Origin: Candidatus Gastranaerophilales bacterium
GTDB taxonomy: Bacteria; Cyanobacteriota; Vampirovibrionia; Gastranaerophilales; Gastranaerophilaceae
DNA: 30,916 nucleotides
Assembly (NCBI GenBank): GCA_910587175.1
Contig: CAJULH010000022.1
Span: forward strand, 1 to 30,916
Reading direction: 5' to 3'
The notes under the pieces were generated by a model, which saw only the letters and a program-made list of their open reading frames with translations, was not told where the DNA came from and searched no databases. The position numbers and the translations under genes are program-made. Below, one piece after another: positions 1-7,451 of the stretch (the stretch's first letter is position 1; the number at the start of each line of letters is the position of its first letter).

Positions 1-400
1 AAGGTGTTTTTTTTATAAAAACAGCAAAACCAAAAAACGATTTTTTAATTAGAAGTTTTGAAAATAAAAAATAGCAATCTTTATATTTATTACCATTTAC
101 CAAAAACTTTGAAATATCGGAATAGCTTAAAACAAAAGTTTTCTCTTTTTTTAGATTTAATATATTAAGAAGTTCAAAAGAGGCTTCTTTGTCAAAGATA
201 TCATGATGATCACTTTTTGAAAGAGAAGCTTTGCATCTAAGTGATACATCATCCAGAAAATATACAGCAGATGCCTCAAAAGAGTTTTCTTTATCTGATT
301 CTTCAAGCAAACTACGATAAAAACTATCTTCCTTTAAAATATTGTAGTCCCTATCGATAATTTCAGCCAAATTATTTAAAGTTTGATATTTTATTGTCAT
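1..400 (-). CDS. unknown protein, N-terminal part, cut by window edge
   Basis: Reading the minus strand from an ATG at 398-400, the frame stays open for 133 codons and runs off the left edge, so the C-terminus is missing. The protein begins MTIKYQTLNNLAEIIDRDY. The visible part alternates short hydrophobic beta-like strands (SAVYFLDD, TFVLSYSD, SFFGFAVFI) with polar helices, loosely like a GAF or other sensory alpha/beta domain, but I do not recognise a family. It starts 6 nt after the stop codon of the winged-helix regulator upstream and has no clear Shine-Dalgarno sequence, so it is probably translated by coupling from the same mRNA. A sensor or kinase partner for that regulator is only a guess. 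Confidence 0.6.
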   Translation of the reverse strand, partial: MTIKYQTLNNLAEIIDRDYNILKEDSFYRSLLEESDKENSFEASAVYFLDDVSLRCKASLSKSDHHDIFDKEASFELLNILNLKKEKTFVLSYSDISKFLVNGNKYKDCYFLFSKLLIKKSFFGFAVFIKKTP

Positions 401-406
401 TAGGAA

Positions 407-916
407 TTATACAATTAGCTTATATCCACCCTTTGCAGCATTTTGAAGTACATCCTCATTAATTTTAGCTCTGAGGTTTTTAATATACTTGTAAACATAA
501 TCGGTAGGCAGATCTAAAATTTTAGCCAAATCTTTGGCATAAACTATCTTTTCGGTATTTGCAGTAAAATAATCCAGCACAACCTGCTCTCTTTGAGTCA
601 AAGGCTTTTTAAAAGTAAATTGTTTTTTAATTTCGGAATTAGAAGATTGTTCTTTAAGTGCTGCATTTTGCATATCAAAAGATTTTCTGGCTGCAGAATT
701 TACAGCTGCCTTCGGCTTAATGCTGGAAACTTTTGAAGAAAAATCAGATACATTTTCTGTTTTCTTGCTGTTTGATAGAACTATATCAATAATATCACGT
801 GTTTGCTTTTCTTCTTTTAATACTTTTCCGAGCCTTTTTGCATACTCTTCAAGTGTAATCTTTTCCAGTGAACTTCTCCATTGTTTAATCTCTTCTTTGC
901 TTAAGTATTCACTCAT
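407..916 (-). CDS. winged-helix DNA-binding protein, OmpR-like C-terminal domain
   Basis: This 169-aa protein has a polar N-terminal half (about residues 1-100) rich in Lys, Glu and Ser with no receiver domain. Its C-terminal half (about 105-169) reads as a winged helix: LTQREQVVLDYF, then a recognition-helix-like AKDLAKILDLPTDYVYKYIKNL, then a wing ending GGYKLIV. That layout resembles the OmpR/PhoB effector domain, whose last strand usually ends in G-Y-x-L. DNA binding is therefore likely, and the lack of a phosphorylation domain means the input must come from the N-terminal half or a partner. The start at 916 is preceded by a good ribosome site (AGGGGAAG, about 921-928). A 24-bp palindrome lies about 90 bp upstream and could be its own operator. 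Confidence 0.7.
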   Translation of the reverse strand: MSEYLSKEEIKQWRSSLEKITLEEYAKRLGKVLKEEKQTRDIIDIVLSNSKKTENVSDFSSKVSSIKPKAAVNSAARKSFDMQNAALKEQSSNSEIKKQFTFKKPLTQREQVVLDYFTANTEKIVYAKDLAKILDLPTDYVYKYIKNLRAKINEDVLQNAAKGGYKLIV

Positions 917-1005
917 TGAACTTCCCCTTTAAGATTTTCTATATTTCCGTCCTTCACTTCTCTATTTATACCACAATGCAACATTGAAAATCTCGAAATA
1001 TTTAG

Positions 1006-1029
1006 TAAAGTAAAATTTTATTTACTTTA
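1006..1029. promoter_or_regulatory. 24-bp palindrome upstream of the winged-helix regulator
   Basis: TAAAGTAAA (1006-1014) and TTTACTTTA (1021-1029) form a perfect 9-bp inverted repeat with a 6-bp AT spacer, about 90 bp upstream of the regulator start at 916. Its position and symmetry fit a dimeric repressor or autoregulatory site. The region is very AT-rich, so chance symmetry is possible. Confidence 0.4.
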
Positions 1030-1050
1030 GTAAAAAGATATTGACAATTT

Positions 1051-1083
1051 AAAATGAGCCCCGCTAAAAACAAGGCTCATTTT
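1051..1083 (-). terminator. terminator after fba
   Basis: AAAATGAGCC (1051-1060) and GGCTCATTTT (1074-1083) form a perfect 10-bp stem with a 13-nt loop, 21 nt beyond the fba stop codon. The T-run is inside the stem on both strands, so it may work in both directions. Confidence 0.7.
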
Positions 1084-1103
1084 AAAAATATCTTAAAATG
1101 TCA

Positions 1104-2060
1104 TTAGTCGTCTGCGTGTCCGGCAGTGCCTAAAACATCTTTCATTTTATGAATAACCATTTCTTTAACAGCAGTTCTGCCAGGACCCATATATTCTCTC
1201 GGGTCAAATTTTTCAGGATGTTCAACAAAGAACTCTCTGATTGTAGATGTCATCGCAAGTCTTAAATCGGTATCAATATTAATCTTTGCAACACCGTTCT
1301 TAGAAGCGTATGCAAGCATATCTTCAGGAACACCTTGGGCATCAGGAAGGTTGCCGCCAAATTTATTGCACTTTGCAACAAATTCTTTAGGAACAGATGA
1401 TGAACCGTGTAAAACAAGCGGGTAATCATATCCAGCAACTTCATTAACTGCTTTTTTAATTTCAGCCAATCTTTCAAAATCAAGCTTTGCTTCACCTTTA
1501 AATTTATAAGCACCGTGAGAAGTACCAATTGCAACAGCTAAAGAATCACATCCTGTTTCTTTAATAAATCTTGCAGCTTCTTCGGGGTCGGTATATGTTG
1601 AATCTTTTGCATGAACTTTAACATCATCTTCAACACCGGCTAACTTACCAAGCTCAGCTTCAACGGAAACATTGCGTGCGTGGGCATATTCAACAACTTT
1701 CTTTGTTAAAGCAATATTTTCTTCAAGCGGAAATCTGCTTCCATCAATCATAACAGAAGAAAAACCGCCATCAATACAAGATTTACAAATATCAAAATCT
1801 GCACCATGGTCTAAGTGAAGAGCAATTGGTACAGTAGTTGTAGCAAGAGCAGCCTCAACCAATTTAATTAAATAAGTCTGATTGGCATATTTTCTGGCAC
1901 CGGCTGAAACCTGAAGAATAATAGGAGACCTTGTTTCTTCAGCGGCTTCCGCAATACCCTGTAAAATTTCCATATTGTTTACGTTGTAAGCACCAATTGC
2001 ATACTTTCCGGCAAGGGCTTTTTTAAACATTTCGCCTGTACCAACTAATTTTCTTTCCAT
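1104..2060 (-). CDS. fba: class II fructose-1,6-bisphosphate aldolase
   Basis: This cytoplasmic zinc enzyme interconverts fructose 1,6-bisphosphate with dihydroxyacetone phosphate and glyceraldehyde 3-phosphate in glycolysis and gluconeogenesis. The 318-aa sequence is collinear with class II aldolases. HLDHG at 82-86 holds the catalytic Asp84 and a metal ligand His85. EAELG lies at 134-138, GTSHGAYK around 179-186 supplies His182, and LHGSSS at 217-222 supplies His218. AKINIDTDLR near residue 255 is the phosphate-binding strand. The ATG at 2060 is preceded by AGGAG at a normal distance. The gene stands alone between a terminator and a divergent intergenic region shared with the 959-aa protein. 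Nothing looks truncated or odd. The symbol follows the family. Confidence 0.96.
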   Translation of the reverse strand: MERKLVGTGEMFKKALAGKYAIGAYNVNNMEILQGIAEAAEETRSPIILQVSAGARKYANQTYLIKLVEAALATTTVPIALHLDHGADFDICKSCIDGGFSSVMIDGSRFPLEENIALTKKVVEYAHARNVSVEAELGKLAGVEDDVKVHAKDSTYTDPEEAARFIKETGCDSLAVAIGTSHGAYKFKGEAKLDFERLAEIKKAVNEVAGYDYPLVLHGSSSVPKEFVAKCNKFGGNLPDAQGVPEDMLAYASKNGVAKINIDTDLRLAMTSTIREFFVEHPEKFDPREYMGPGRTAVKEMVIHKMKDVLGTAGHADD

Positions 2061-2136
2061 AAAAATAACTCCTAACTAAAAGTAGTATCAAACTAAATTT
2101 ATAACAAAAACATATTCAAGACAAGAAATATTTTTA

Positions 2137-2183
2137 TTACAAAACATCCTTTTGTAAAAATGGTTTTTTGTAAATATTTGTAA
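2137..2183. promoter_or_regulatory. cluster of TTTGTAA sites in the divergent fba/959-aa intergenic region
   Basis: TTACAAAA (2137-2144) and TTTTGTAA (2150-2157) are a perfect 8-bp inverted repeat with a 5-bp spacer. Two more direct TTTGTAA copies follow at 2167-2173 and 2177-2183. The cluster sits between two divergent genes and looks like an operator with extra half-sites. No regulator can be named from sequence. Confidence 0.4.
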
Positions 2184-2309
2184 AATGCTGCCGGAATTTC
2201 CTTAAGAAACTAAAAAGTAAAACGATAAAGAAATTATACGAAGGAACATTGGTGTGGAAAGACCTGATTTTCCTTTTATTTGGCAGGTTAAAAAAATAAG
2301 GAGCAAAAA

Positions 2310-5189
2310 ATGAGTGATGGTTTCAGAATAACAGGCAACTGGGATTTTGATGGCAAGAAGAAAATCGATAAAGATGATTTTGATGCAAGCAAAATCTCAT
2401 CGAAAAATAATGACTTATATAAAAAAGGGAAAGTAGATTTTTCAGACGGGATAGATAAAGATGAAGCCCAATACATTATAACAGAGTTTGAAAATGAAGG
2501 TTTGATTGATTTTGACGACTTTGATATTGACGATGCAGATATAAAAAAATTCCTGAAAAATCAAGGATTTAAAAATGTTACAAATGAACAAATAAAAAAT
2601 ATGAGATCTGTCGTTGAATCTATTGCAGACACATATATGGATGCAAACGATACAGCAAAACCAACTGAACAATATACAAGCGTTCAGGATATTTATTTAA
2701 CCAATGGAGGAAAAACAGGAAACATTACTGTTTCACCATCAAAAATTGACCCTAAAAACGGTAACATCCAAACCATATCAGAACCAGGGACAAACAAAGG
2801 AAATGACCCGCTTAAAGGCTCAAGTTTGAATGAACTTATAAATAATGCATATTCACTGGAAGATTTAGCAAAAGAAAAAGGATTAAAAAGCACAGACGGT
2901 GTATTGCATAATCTTGTTGATGAATATCTGCAGTCAAACCCGGAACTTGCAAAAAGAATTTCAAGCTTAAACGGCGGAAAGGATATTAAAGATTTAAGCT
3001 ACGATGAAATATTAAATACAAATCTTTATAAAAAAGGAGATACAGCATTTAAAGTAATTGCACCGAAGTTTAATATGCCCGCTCCGACAGGAGGTGAATT
3101 AAATACAGAAAACACTACCGTAAACCAAAAACAATTCAGTGCACAGGCAAATTCTATTGATATAGTGAGCGGTAAGGAAAAACCCGGTGAAAATCAGTAC
3201 AATAATGTAACAGATGGCATAATGGCGCAATACGGCATAAGCAAAGACGATCCGGATTATCAAAGCAATCTTAAAGCAATAGCATTTCAGATTGCAAATG
3301 ACCCGGAAAATGCCAAGGTAATCGAAACATATATAAACAGTCTGCCGGAAGATGAAAAAGCAAAGTATTTAAATGATAATACACGTGTAAATGCACTGCT
3401 TGCACTAAAGGATACAAAAGGACTTCATTTGCCGGATAATGTACTTGTAAACAGTATATCAAATACGGATGACGATAAAAAATACAATTATACTACAGGA
3501 AACACGGTTTATCAGTTATCGCCGTTATCTCCGGCTGACGGAAAACCAATAGGACAAGTAGAACTTCCGGCAACATTTGACGGCAAAGAAACTGCAGGAA
3601 GTATCTCAAACCTTGAAGATATTTTGAAATATTCTGCAGACCCAAGAACAGGTGTTGCATTAACTACGGTTGATAAAGACGGTAAAGAAGTTTCAAATAT
3701 CAAAGATGAAGCCGCCCAAAGTATGGCAACAGCCTATATGATGAACAGCATTAAAGATAACCCCGAAATATTTGCCGCAAGCCAGGAAATTGATGGCAAA
3801 CTTCAGCTATTCGGCGCATATGATATTACAGATAAAAATGTGCTGGCTAAAATGCAAGAAGGACTTGATGCTGCCAAAAAAGCCGGGCTTTCAAATGAAG
3901 ATGCTGCAACAAAGGTACGCGAAGATTTAATAAAAGAATTTGGCAAAGTAGATGATAAGGGTGAAGCATCACTTGATAACTTCCTTGAAAAATACGGAAA
4001 TGTAAATCTTGATAATGCTAAAAAGATAGATTTCTATGACAAAAACGGAAATCTCCGCTTTAAAAATGAGGATGGTACTCCGGTATCTTATAAGGTATCA
4101 GAAACTTATGTAAGATTTGGCACAGCAAAAGAAGTTACTCCCGGTAATGAAAAAACCAATACAAAAACCACATCTTCAACTGTACAAAGTACAACGCCGG
4201 ATACCACCCCAAGCTCCACCGAAAGCACAGCCCCAAGTGGCACTCCAAGTACTAATGCAAGTAAAACCCCAAGTAGTACACCTAGCAGCACCAATAGCAA
4301 AACTCCATCTAAAACGCCGAGCACAAGTAGTACACCTTCACAAACCCCAAGTACTGACGGAGGAACTACTTCAAAAACTCCAAGCGGTACACCCAGCTCG
4401 ACTGCGAGCAAAACTCCCAGCACCGACGAAGATACGGTTTCGCAAACACCAAGCAGTAGTACACCGGTAGTCTCTACCACACCAAGCAGCAGTGCACCTT
4501 CAATCACCCCAAGTTCTACCGAAAGCCCAACCCCAAGTAGTACGCCGAGCACAAGTAGTACACCTTCGCAAACACCAAGTACTGACGGAGGGGCAGCTTC
4601 CAGCACTCCAAGCTCATCTGAAAGTTCAACCCCATCCGGAACTCCAAGTACCGGGGGTGGGGGAACATTTAATCCTACACCAAGCATAGCAGAACCAAGC
4701 GAAAGCACCGCACCGGATTCTACGCCATCAAGCGAAGTTAGCACACCTTCAACATCACCAACTGAAAGCAATGCTGCTAATCCCGGAGAATGCTTGCCTC
4801 CTCCCCCGGCAGATAACACACCGGCTGATACACAACAATCCGGTAGCACAGCCAGTCAAATACAAGAAAACGCTGCATCCCCATCCCCTGCCGCACCTAC
4901 TTCAGAAACAACAGAGACATCCGTCCAGACTGTGGTAACGGAAACAACAGTAACAAAAGAAGTGCAATCCGATGCAGCAGCTTCAGAAACCACTGCGTCA
5001 ACTGAAAACAAAAATACTCCCGAGCCTGCAAATTCAGGTGAACCTGCAGCTTCCAAACCTCAAGAAGAAACGGTTACAGTGACCACTACCACTACGACAA
5101 CCACTACTACCGAAAACAAGGTTCACGACAATACCTCAAACGTCACTACGAGTACAACTGATGTAGAAATCGAAAGAAAGGTTGAGTAA
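2310..5189 (+). CDS. large EF-hand-like, Thr/Ser/Pro-repeat protein (lineage-specific)
   Basis: This 959-aa protein matches no enzyme family I know. At the N-terminus, DFDGKKKIDKDD (12-23) resembles an EF-hand or dockerin calcium loop, with Asp at loop positions 1, 3 and 9. An acidic segment DFDDFDIDDADI (67-78) follows. Residues about 130-610 form a polar, mostly helical region. Residues about 611-825 are low-complexity repeats built on TPS/TPSS with Gly-rich breaks. The tail is Ala/Thr/Glu-rich, includes a run of ten Thr, and ends in charged residues. The composition is typical of cell-surface or secreted linkers, yet there is no N-terminal signal peptide, membrane segment or sorting motif. 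AAGGAG just upstream supports the ATG at 2310. An intrinsic terminator follows at 5211, so it is probably transcribed alone. Function is unknown. Confidence 0.85.
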   Translation: MSDGFRITGNWDFDGKKKIDKDDFDASKISSKNNDLYKKGKVDFSDGIDKDEAQYIITEFENEGLIDFDDFDIDDADIKKFLKNQGFKNVTNEQIKNMRSVVESIADTYMDANDTAKPTEQYTSVQDIYLTNGGKTGNITVSPSKIDPKNGNIQTISEPGTNKGNDPLKGSSLNELINNAYSLEDLAKEKGLKSTDGVLHNLVDEYLQSNPELAKRISSLNGGKDIKDLSYDEILNTNLYKKGDTAFKVIAPKFNMPAPTGGELNTENTTVNQKQFSAQANSIDIVSGKEKPGENQYNNVTDGIMAQYGISKDDPDYQSNLKAIAFQIANDPENAKVIETYINSLPEDEKAKYLNDNTRVNALLALKDTKGLHLPDNVLVNSISNTDDDKKYNYTTGNTVYQLSPLSPADGKPIGQVELPATFDGKETAGSISNLEDILKYSADPRTGVALTTVDKDGKEVSNIKDEAAQSMATAYMMNSIKDNPEIFAASQEIDGKLQLFGAYDITDKNVLAKMQEGLDAAKKAGLSNEDAATKVREDLIKEFGKVDDKGEASLDNFLEKYGNVNLDNAKKIDFYDKNGNLRFKNEDGTPVSYKVSETYVRFGTAKEVTPGNEKTNTKTTSSTVQSTTPDTTPSSTESTAPSGTPSTNASKTPSSTPSSTNSKTPSKTPSTSSTPSQTPSTDGGTTSKTPSGTPSSTASKTPSTDEDTVSQTPSSSTPVVSTTPSSSAPSITPSSTESPTPSSTPSTSSTPSQTPSTDGGAASSTPSSSESSTPSGTPSTGGGGTFNPTPSIAEPSESTAPDSTPSSEVSTPSTSPTESNAANPGECLPPPPADNTPADTQQSGSTASQIQENAASPSPAAPTSETTETSVQTVVTETTVTKEVQSDAAASETTASTENKNTPEPANSGEPAASKPQEETVTVTTTTTTTTTTENKVHDNTSNVTTSTTDVEIERKVE
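4190..4780 (+). repeat. TPS/TPSS coding repeats with an internal duplication
   Basis: This stretch of the 959-aa gene codes for degenerate TPSS, TPST and KTPS units. One 60-nt block occurs twice (4315-4374 and 4542-4601) with only a few differences and encodes the same STSSTPSQTPSTDGG segment. That points to recent expansion by internal duplication. The low complexity also opens a long spurious frame on the opposite strand. Confidence 0.75.
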
Positions 5190-5210
5190 AAAAATAAAGA
5201 AAATAAAATT

Positions 5211-5241
5211 AAAAAGCAGGGTAAAAAGCCCTGCTTTTTTG
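5211..5241 (+). terminator. terminator after the 959-aa gene
   Basis: AAAAGCAGGG and CCCTGCTTTT form a 10-bp stem with a 7-nt loop, followed by a T-run. It starts about 20 nt after the stop codon. Confidence 0.88.
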
Positions 5242-5341
5242 TAAAGTTTTATTAACACGATATATGAAAAACTTAAGCAAAAAGGACAAAAAGCCGATAA
5301 ATAAAGTAAAGGAAAAGTATAAATAAGGAACTACGGTTAAA

Positions 5342-5713
5342 ATGAATCGCATTAATCCATTCGATATGTTGCGCAATCAGGGAATAGGAAATGCAAGCAA
5401 CATTGAAACACCTAAAAAACCCGAACAAAAAGGTGAAAATGAAACTCAAAATACCCAGGGCATTGGAAATATTCAACAGACAGATGAAACAGAAATGGTA
5501 GATACATCAGCTTTGGCGGATGACTCTGAAGCTTTTGATATGTCTGGTTTTGACAGTGAAAACATAGGGGAAGAAGTTTCAGCACCCGAAAATGCAGATA
5601 AACCAGATAATAATGCCGGACAAAATCAAAACAATGATAAAGAAAAAGAAGAAGCTATGGCAAGTGTAAATGAGCTTGTAAACAATTTCTTCGATAAAAG
5701 ACATGAGGAATAA
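5342..5713 (+). CDS. small acidic Asn/Glu-rich protein of unknown function
   Basis: This 123-aa protein is very polar and acidic and is predicted to be largely disordered. It begins MNRINPFDMLRNQGIGN and the GIGN motif recurs near residue 40. The centre is rich in Asp, Glu and Ser, and the C-terminal 20 residues (MASVNELVNNFFDKRHEE) look like a short amphipathic helix. There is no signal peptide. It has a modest ribosome site (AAGGA about 10-15 nt upstream). Only 30 nt separate it from the 513-aa EF-hand protein, with no terminator between, so the two are almost certainly co-transcribed. It could be a chaperone or adaptor for its neighbour, but nothing in the sequence proves that. I do not recognise the family. 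Confidence 0.7.
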   Translation: MNRINPFDMLRNQGIGNASNIETPKKPEQKGENETQNTQGIGNIQQTDETEMVDTSALADDSEAFDMSGFDSENIGEEVSAPENADKPDNNAGQNQNNDKEKEEAMASVNELVNNFFDKRHEE

Positions 5714-5743
5714 CACAACCTTAAATAAGGAAAGGATAGCAAA

Positions 5744-7285
5744 ATGGGCGAAATGAAAATGAATGGCAAAGAGCTCAGCTTTGATTCAAACAAAAAAATT
5801 ACCAAAGAAGAATTAGCACAAAAAAACGGTATTAATATTGAAAAACTGGAAGCCCTTTTTGCTGAATACGATGGCATTAAGCTTATGAATGGTCTTAGTG
5901 CAAACGAAGCCCGGACTCTTGTTAATCTTTTCGATGAAAATAGCGATAAACAAGTCACCGAAAAAGAAATTTCGGATGAAAAACTTAAAGAGTTTATTTC
6001 AAAAAATGGCGGCAAGGTTGATGACACCACTTTAATATGCAGCTTAAAAGGAATACTGAAGGCAATTTCAAATACTTTTGGAGCCGGCTGTGATAAAGAT
6101 ACAACCCAAGATAAAACCGTAACAGTTGAACCGTGGGGCAAAGGCAACAAAAACGATTGCCTCAGCAGAATTATACAAAATTCATACCCCGGCGTTAAAT
6201 TATGGAGCGAAGAATATTATAAGCTTGAAAAAATGATAATGGATGCAAATCCGGAAATATATGGCGATGAAAACGGAAATGGCGGCAGAAAAAGAACATC
6301 TGACGGCACAAGACACAATGCCGTATTATACACAGGCGATAAAATAAAACTGCCAGCCTGGAATGGCAAAGAAGCAGCACCAGCCCAAACAACACCGCAG
6401 ACAGGTACTGGGAAAACAACATCGCCCGCAACAAGCAAAGCGCCGCTCGAAAGCAAAACACCAACTGCAAAACAAGAACGCCAGGAAGGCGGAAATAACG
6501 GACCCAGAATGATTTCATTTGAAGAGCCTACTGCTCCAATTAGAAGTCTCACTCCTGCTATAAGCACAACACCTCAAAAAAATTCGTCAATTGATAAGTA
6601 TATAGATCTTTTAAGCAGCAACACTTCAAGCAAAACCGATATTGCAAATACGATACTTAAGGACAAAAATTTAAGTCTCGATGATTTAATTGAAATAATG
6701 AATACGCTCAATACAAATCTCCTTGCAGACTGTGGCGGCAATACTAATGATTTTATAAATAATATCAATAATTTGCTAAAAGGTCTGGATAGTACTCAAG
6801 CTATAAAATTTCTTGATGCGTATAAAAATAACAGCAAAGACAAAGAATATAATGAATTCGTAGAAACAATATGGAAAGAGCTAAAGGGTGACGATGAAAA
6901 AACAGCATTAAAAACCTATTATGGCATATTAAATGATAAAATCCAAGATTCTGAAGCAATGAAAATAAGACACGATGATGATGTGATAGAAAAATCCAGA
7001 GAATATCTACTGGAATTGAATACAAAAAACAATAAGGTTTTTGATAAAAAAGGTAAAGTCATAAAAGAAATATTAGATAATGTTAATATCAACTCACCAC
7101 AAAGCAAAGAGCAGGCGCTAGCCGTATTATACAATTGCTACGGAGACACAAACGGAATAGTAGATGCAATGTGGGAACTTTCAGAAAGCAATGAAAAGAA
7201 ATATTATCCGATTTTAGAAGTATTATTTGAATATGCAATGGGAAAAGGAAAACCTTATATTGCACCCGAAGTTTTCAGAGCATAA
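5744..7285 (+). CDS. EF-hand protein with LysM-like region, lineage-specific
   Basis: This 513-aa protein has three recognisable parts. Residues 64-75 (DENSDKQVTEKE) form a canonical EF-hand calcium loop: Asp1, Asn3, Asp5, Thr9 and Glu12 are all present. Residues about 125-204 read like a LysM domain, with an opening VEPWGKGNKNDCLSRII, a central helix ending MDANPEIY, and a closing LYTGDKIKLP that matches the usual G-x-x-I-x-x-P end. An insertion of about 20 residues lies before the last strand. LysM domains bind GlcNAc-containing glycans such as peptidoglycan. A Pro/Thr/Lys linker (about 205-275) leads to an all-helical C-terminal region of unknown fold (280-513). There is no signal peptide, which is odd for a LysM protein. 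AAGGAAAGG upstream supports the ATG. It is the second gene of a two-gene unit ending at the terminator near 7307. Confidence 0.82.
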   Translation: MGEMKMNGKELSFDSNKKITKEELAQKNGINIEKLEALFAEYDGIKLMNGLSANEARTLVNLFDENSDKQVTEKEISDEKLKEFISKNGGKVDDTTLICSLKGILKAISNTFGAGCDKDTTQDKTVTVEPWGKGNKNDCLSRIIQNSYPGVKLWSEEYYKLEKMIMDANPEIYGDENGNGGRKRTSDGTRHNAVLYTGDKIKLPAWNGKEAAPAQTTPQTGTGKTTSPATSKAPLESKTPTAKQERQEGGNNGPRMISFEEPTAPIRSLTPAISTTPQKNSSIDKYIDLLSSNTSSKTDIANTILKDKNLSLDDLIEIMNTLNTNLLADCGGNTNDFINNINNLLKGLDSTQAIKFLDAYKNNSKDKEYNEFVETIWKELKGDDEKTALKTYYGILNDKIQDSEAMKIRHDDDVIEKSREYLLELNTKNNKVFDKKGKVIKEILDNVNINSPQSKEQALAVLYNCYGDTNGIVDAMWELSESNEKKYYPILEVLFEYAMGKGKPYIAPEVFRA

Positions 7286-7306
7286 ATTTCAGACAAGAGA
7301 TAAAAG

Positions 7307-7334
7307 AGCGACACACAACACGTGTCGCTTTTTT
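7307..7334 (+). terminator. terminator after the 513-aa gene
   Basis: AGCGACAC (7307-7314) and GTGTCGCT (7322-7329) form a perfect 8-bp stem with a 7-nt loop and a run of T residues, 21 nt after the stop codon. Confidence 0.9.
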
Positions 7335-7451
7335 ATTTATGAGTATTTTAAAACTATGTAAAGATATGTAACATATTTTATAATTTTTGAAATTCAATAC
7401 TTTGTATATACTTTATATATATGAAAGGTAAAATCACAGGAGCAACAAAAA

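Noticed and set aside
406..411. TATAAT-like sequence on the minus strand just before the truncated gene
   Set aside because: It overlaps the end of the regulator gene, has no -35 at a proper distance, and the 6-nt gap favours co-transcription.
4106..4849. A 247-codon open frame on the minus strand
   Set aside because: It is the reverse complement of the TPS repeat region. Its Val/Leu/Gly-rich low complexity mirrors the plus-strand repeats, and it has no ribosome site.
5264..5326. A 20-codon Lys-rich ORF (MKNLSKKDKKPINKVKEKYK) before the 123-aa gene
   Set aside because: No ribosome site precedes it, and such Lys-rich short frames are expected in A-rich sequence.
7385..7412. Promoter for the 617-aa gene (TTTTGA, 16 bp, TATACT)
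   Set aside because: The region is a run of TATA-like sequence with several equally poor alternatives, so I do not list one as a feature.
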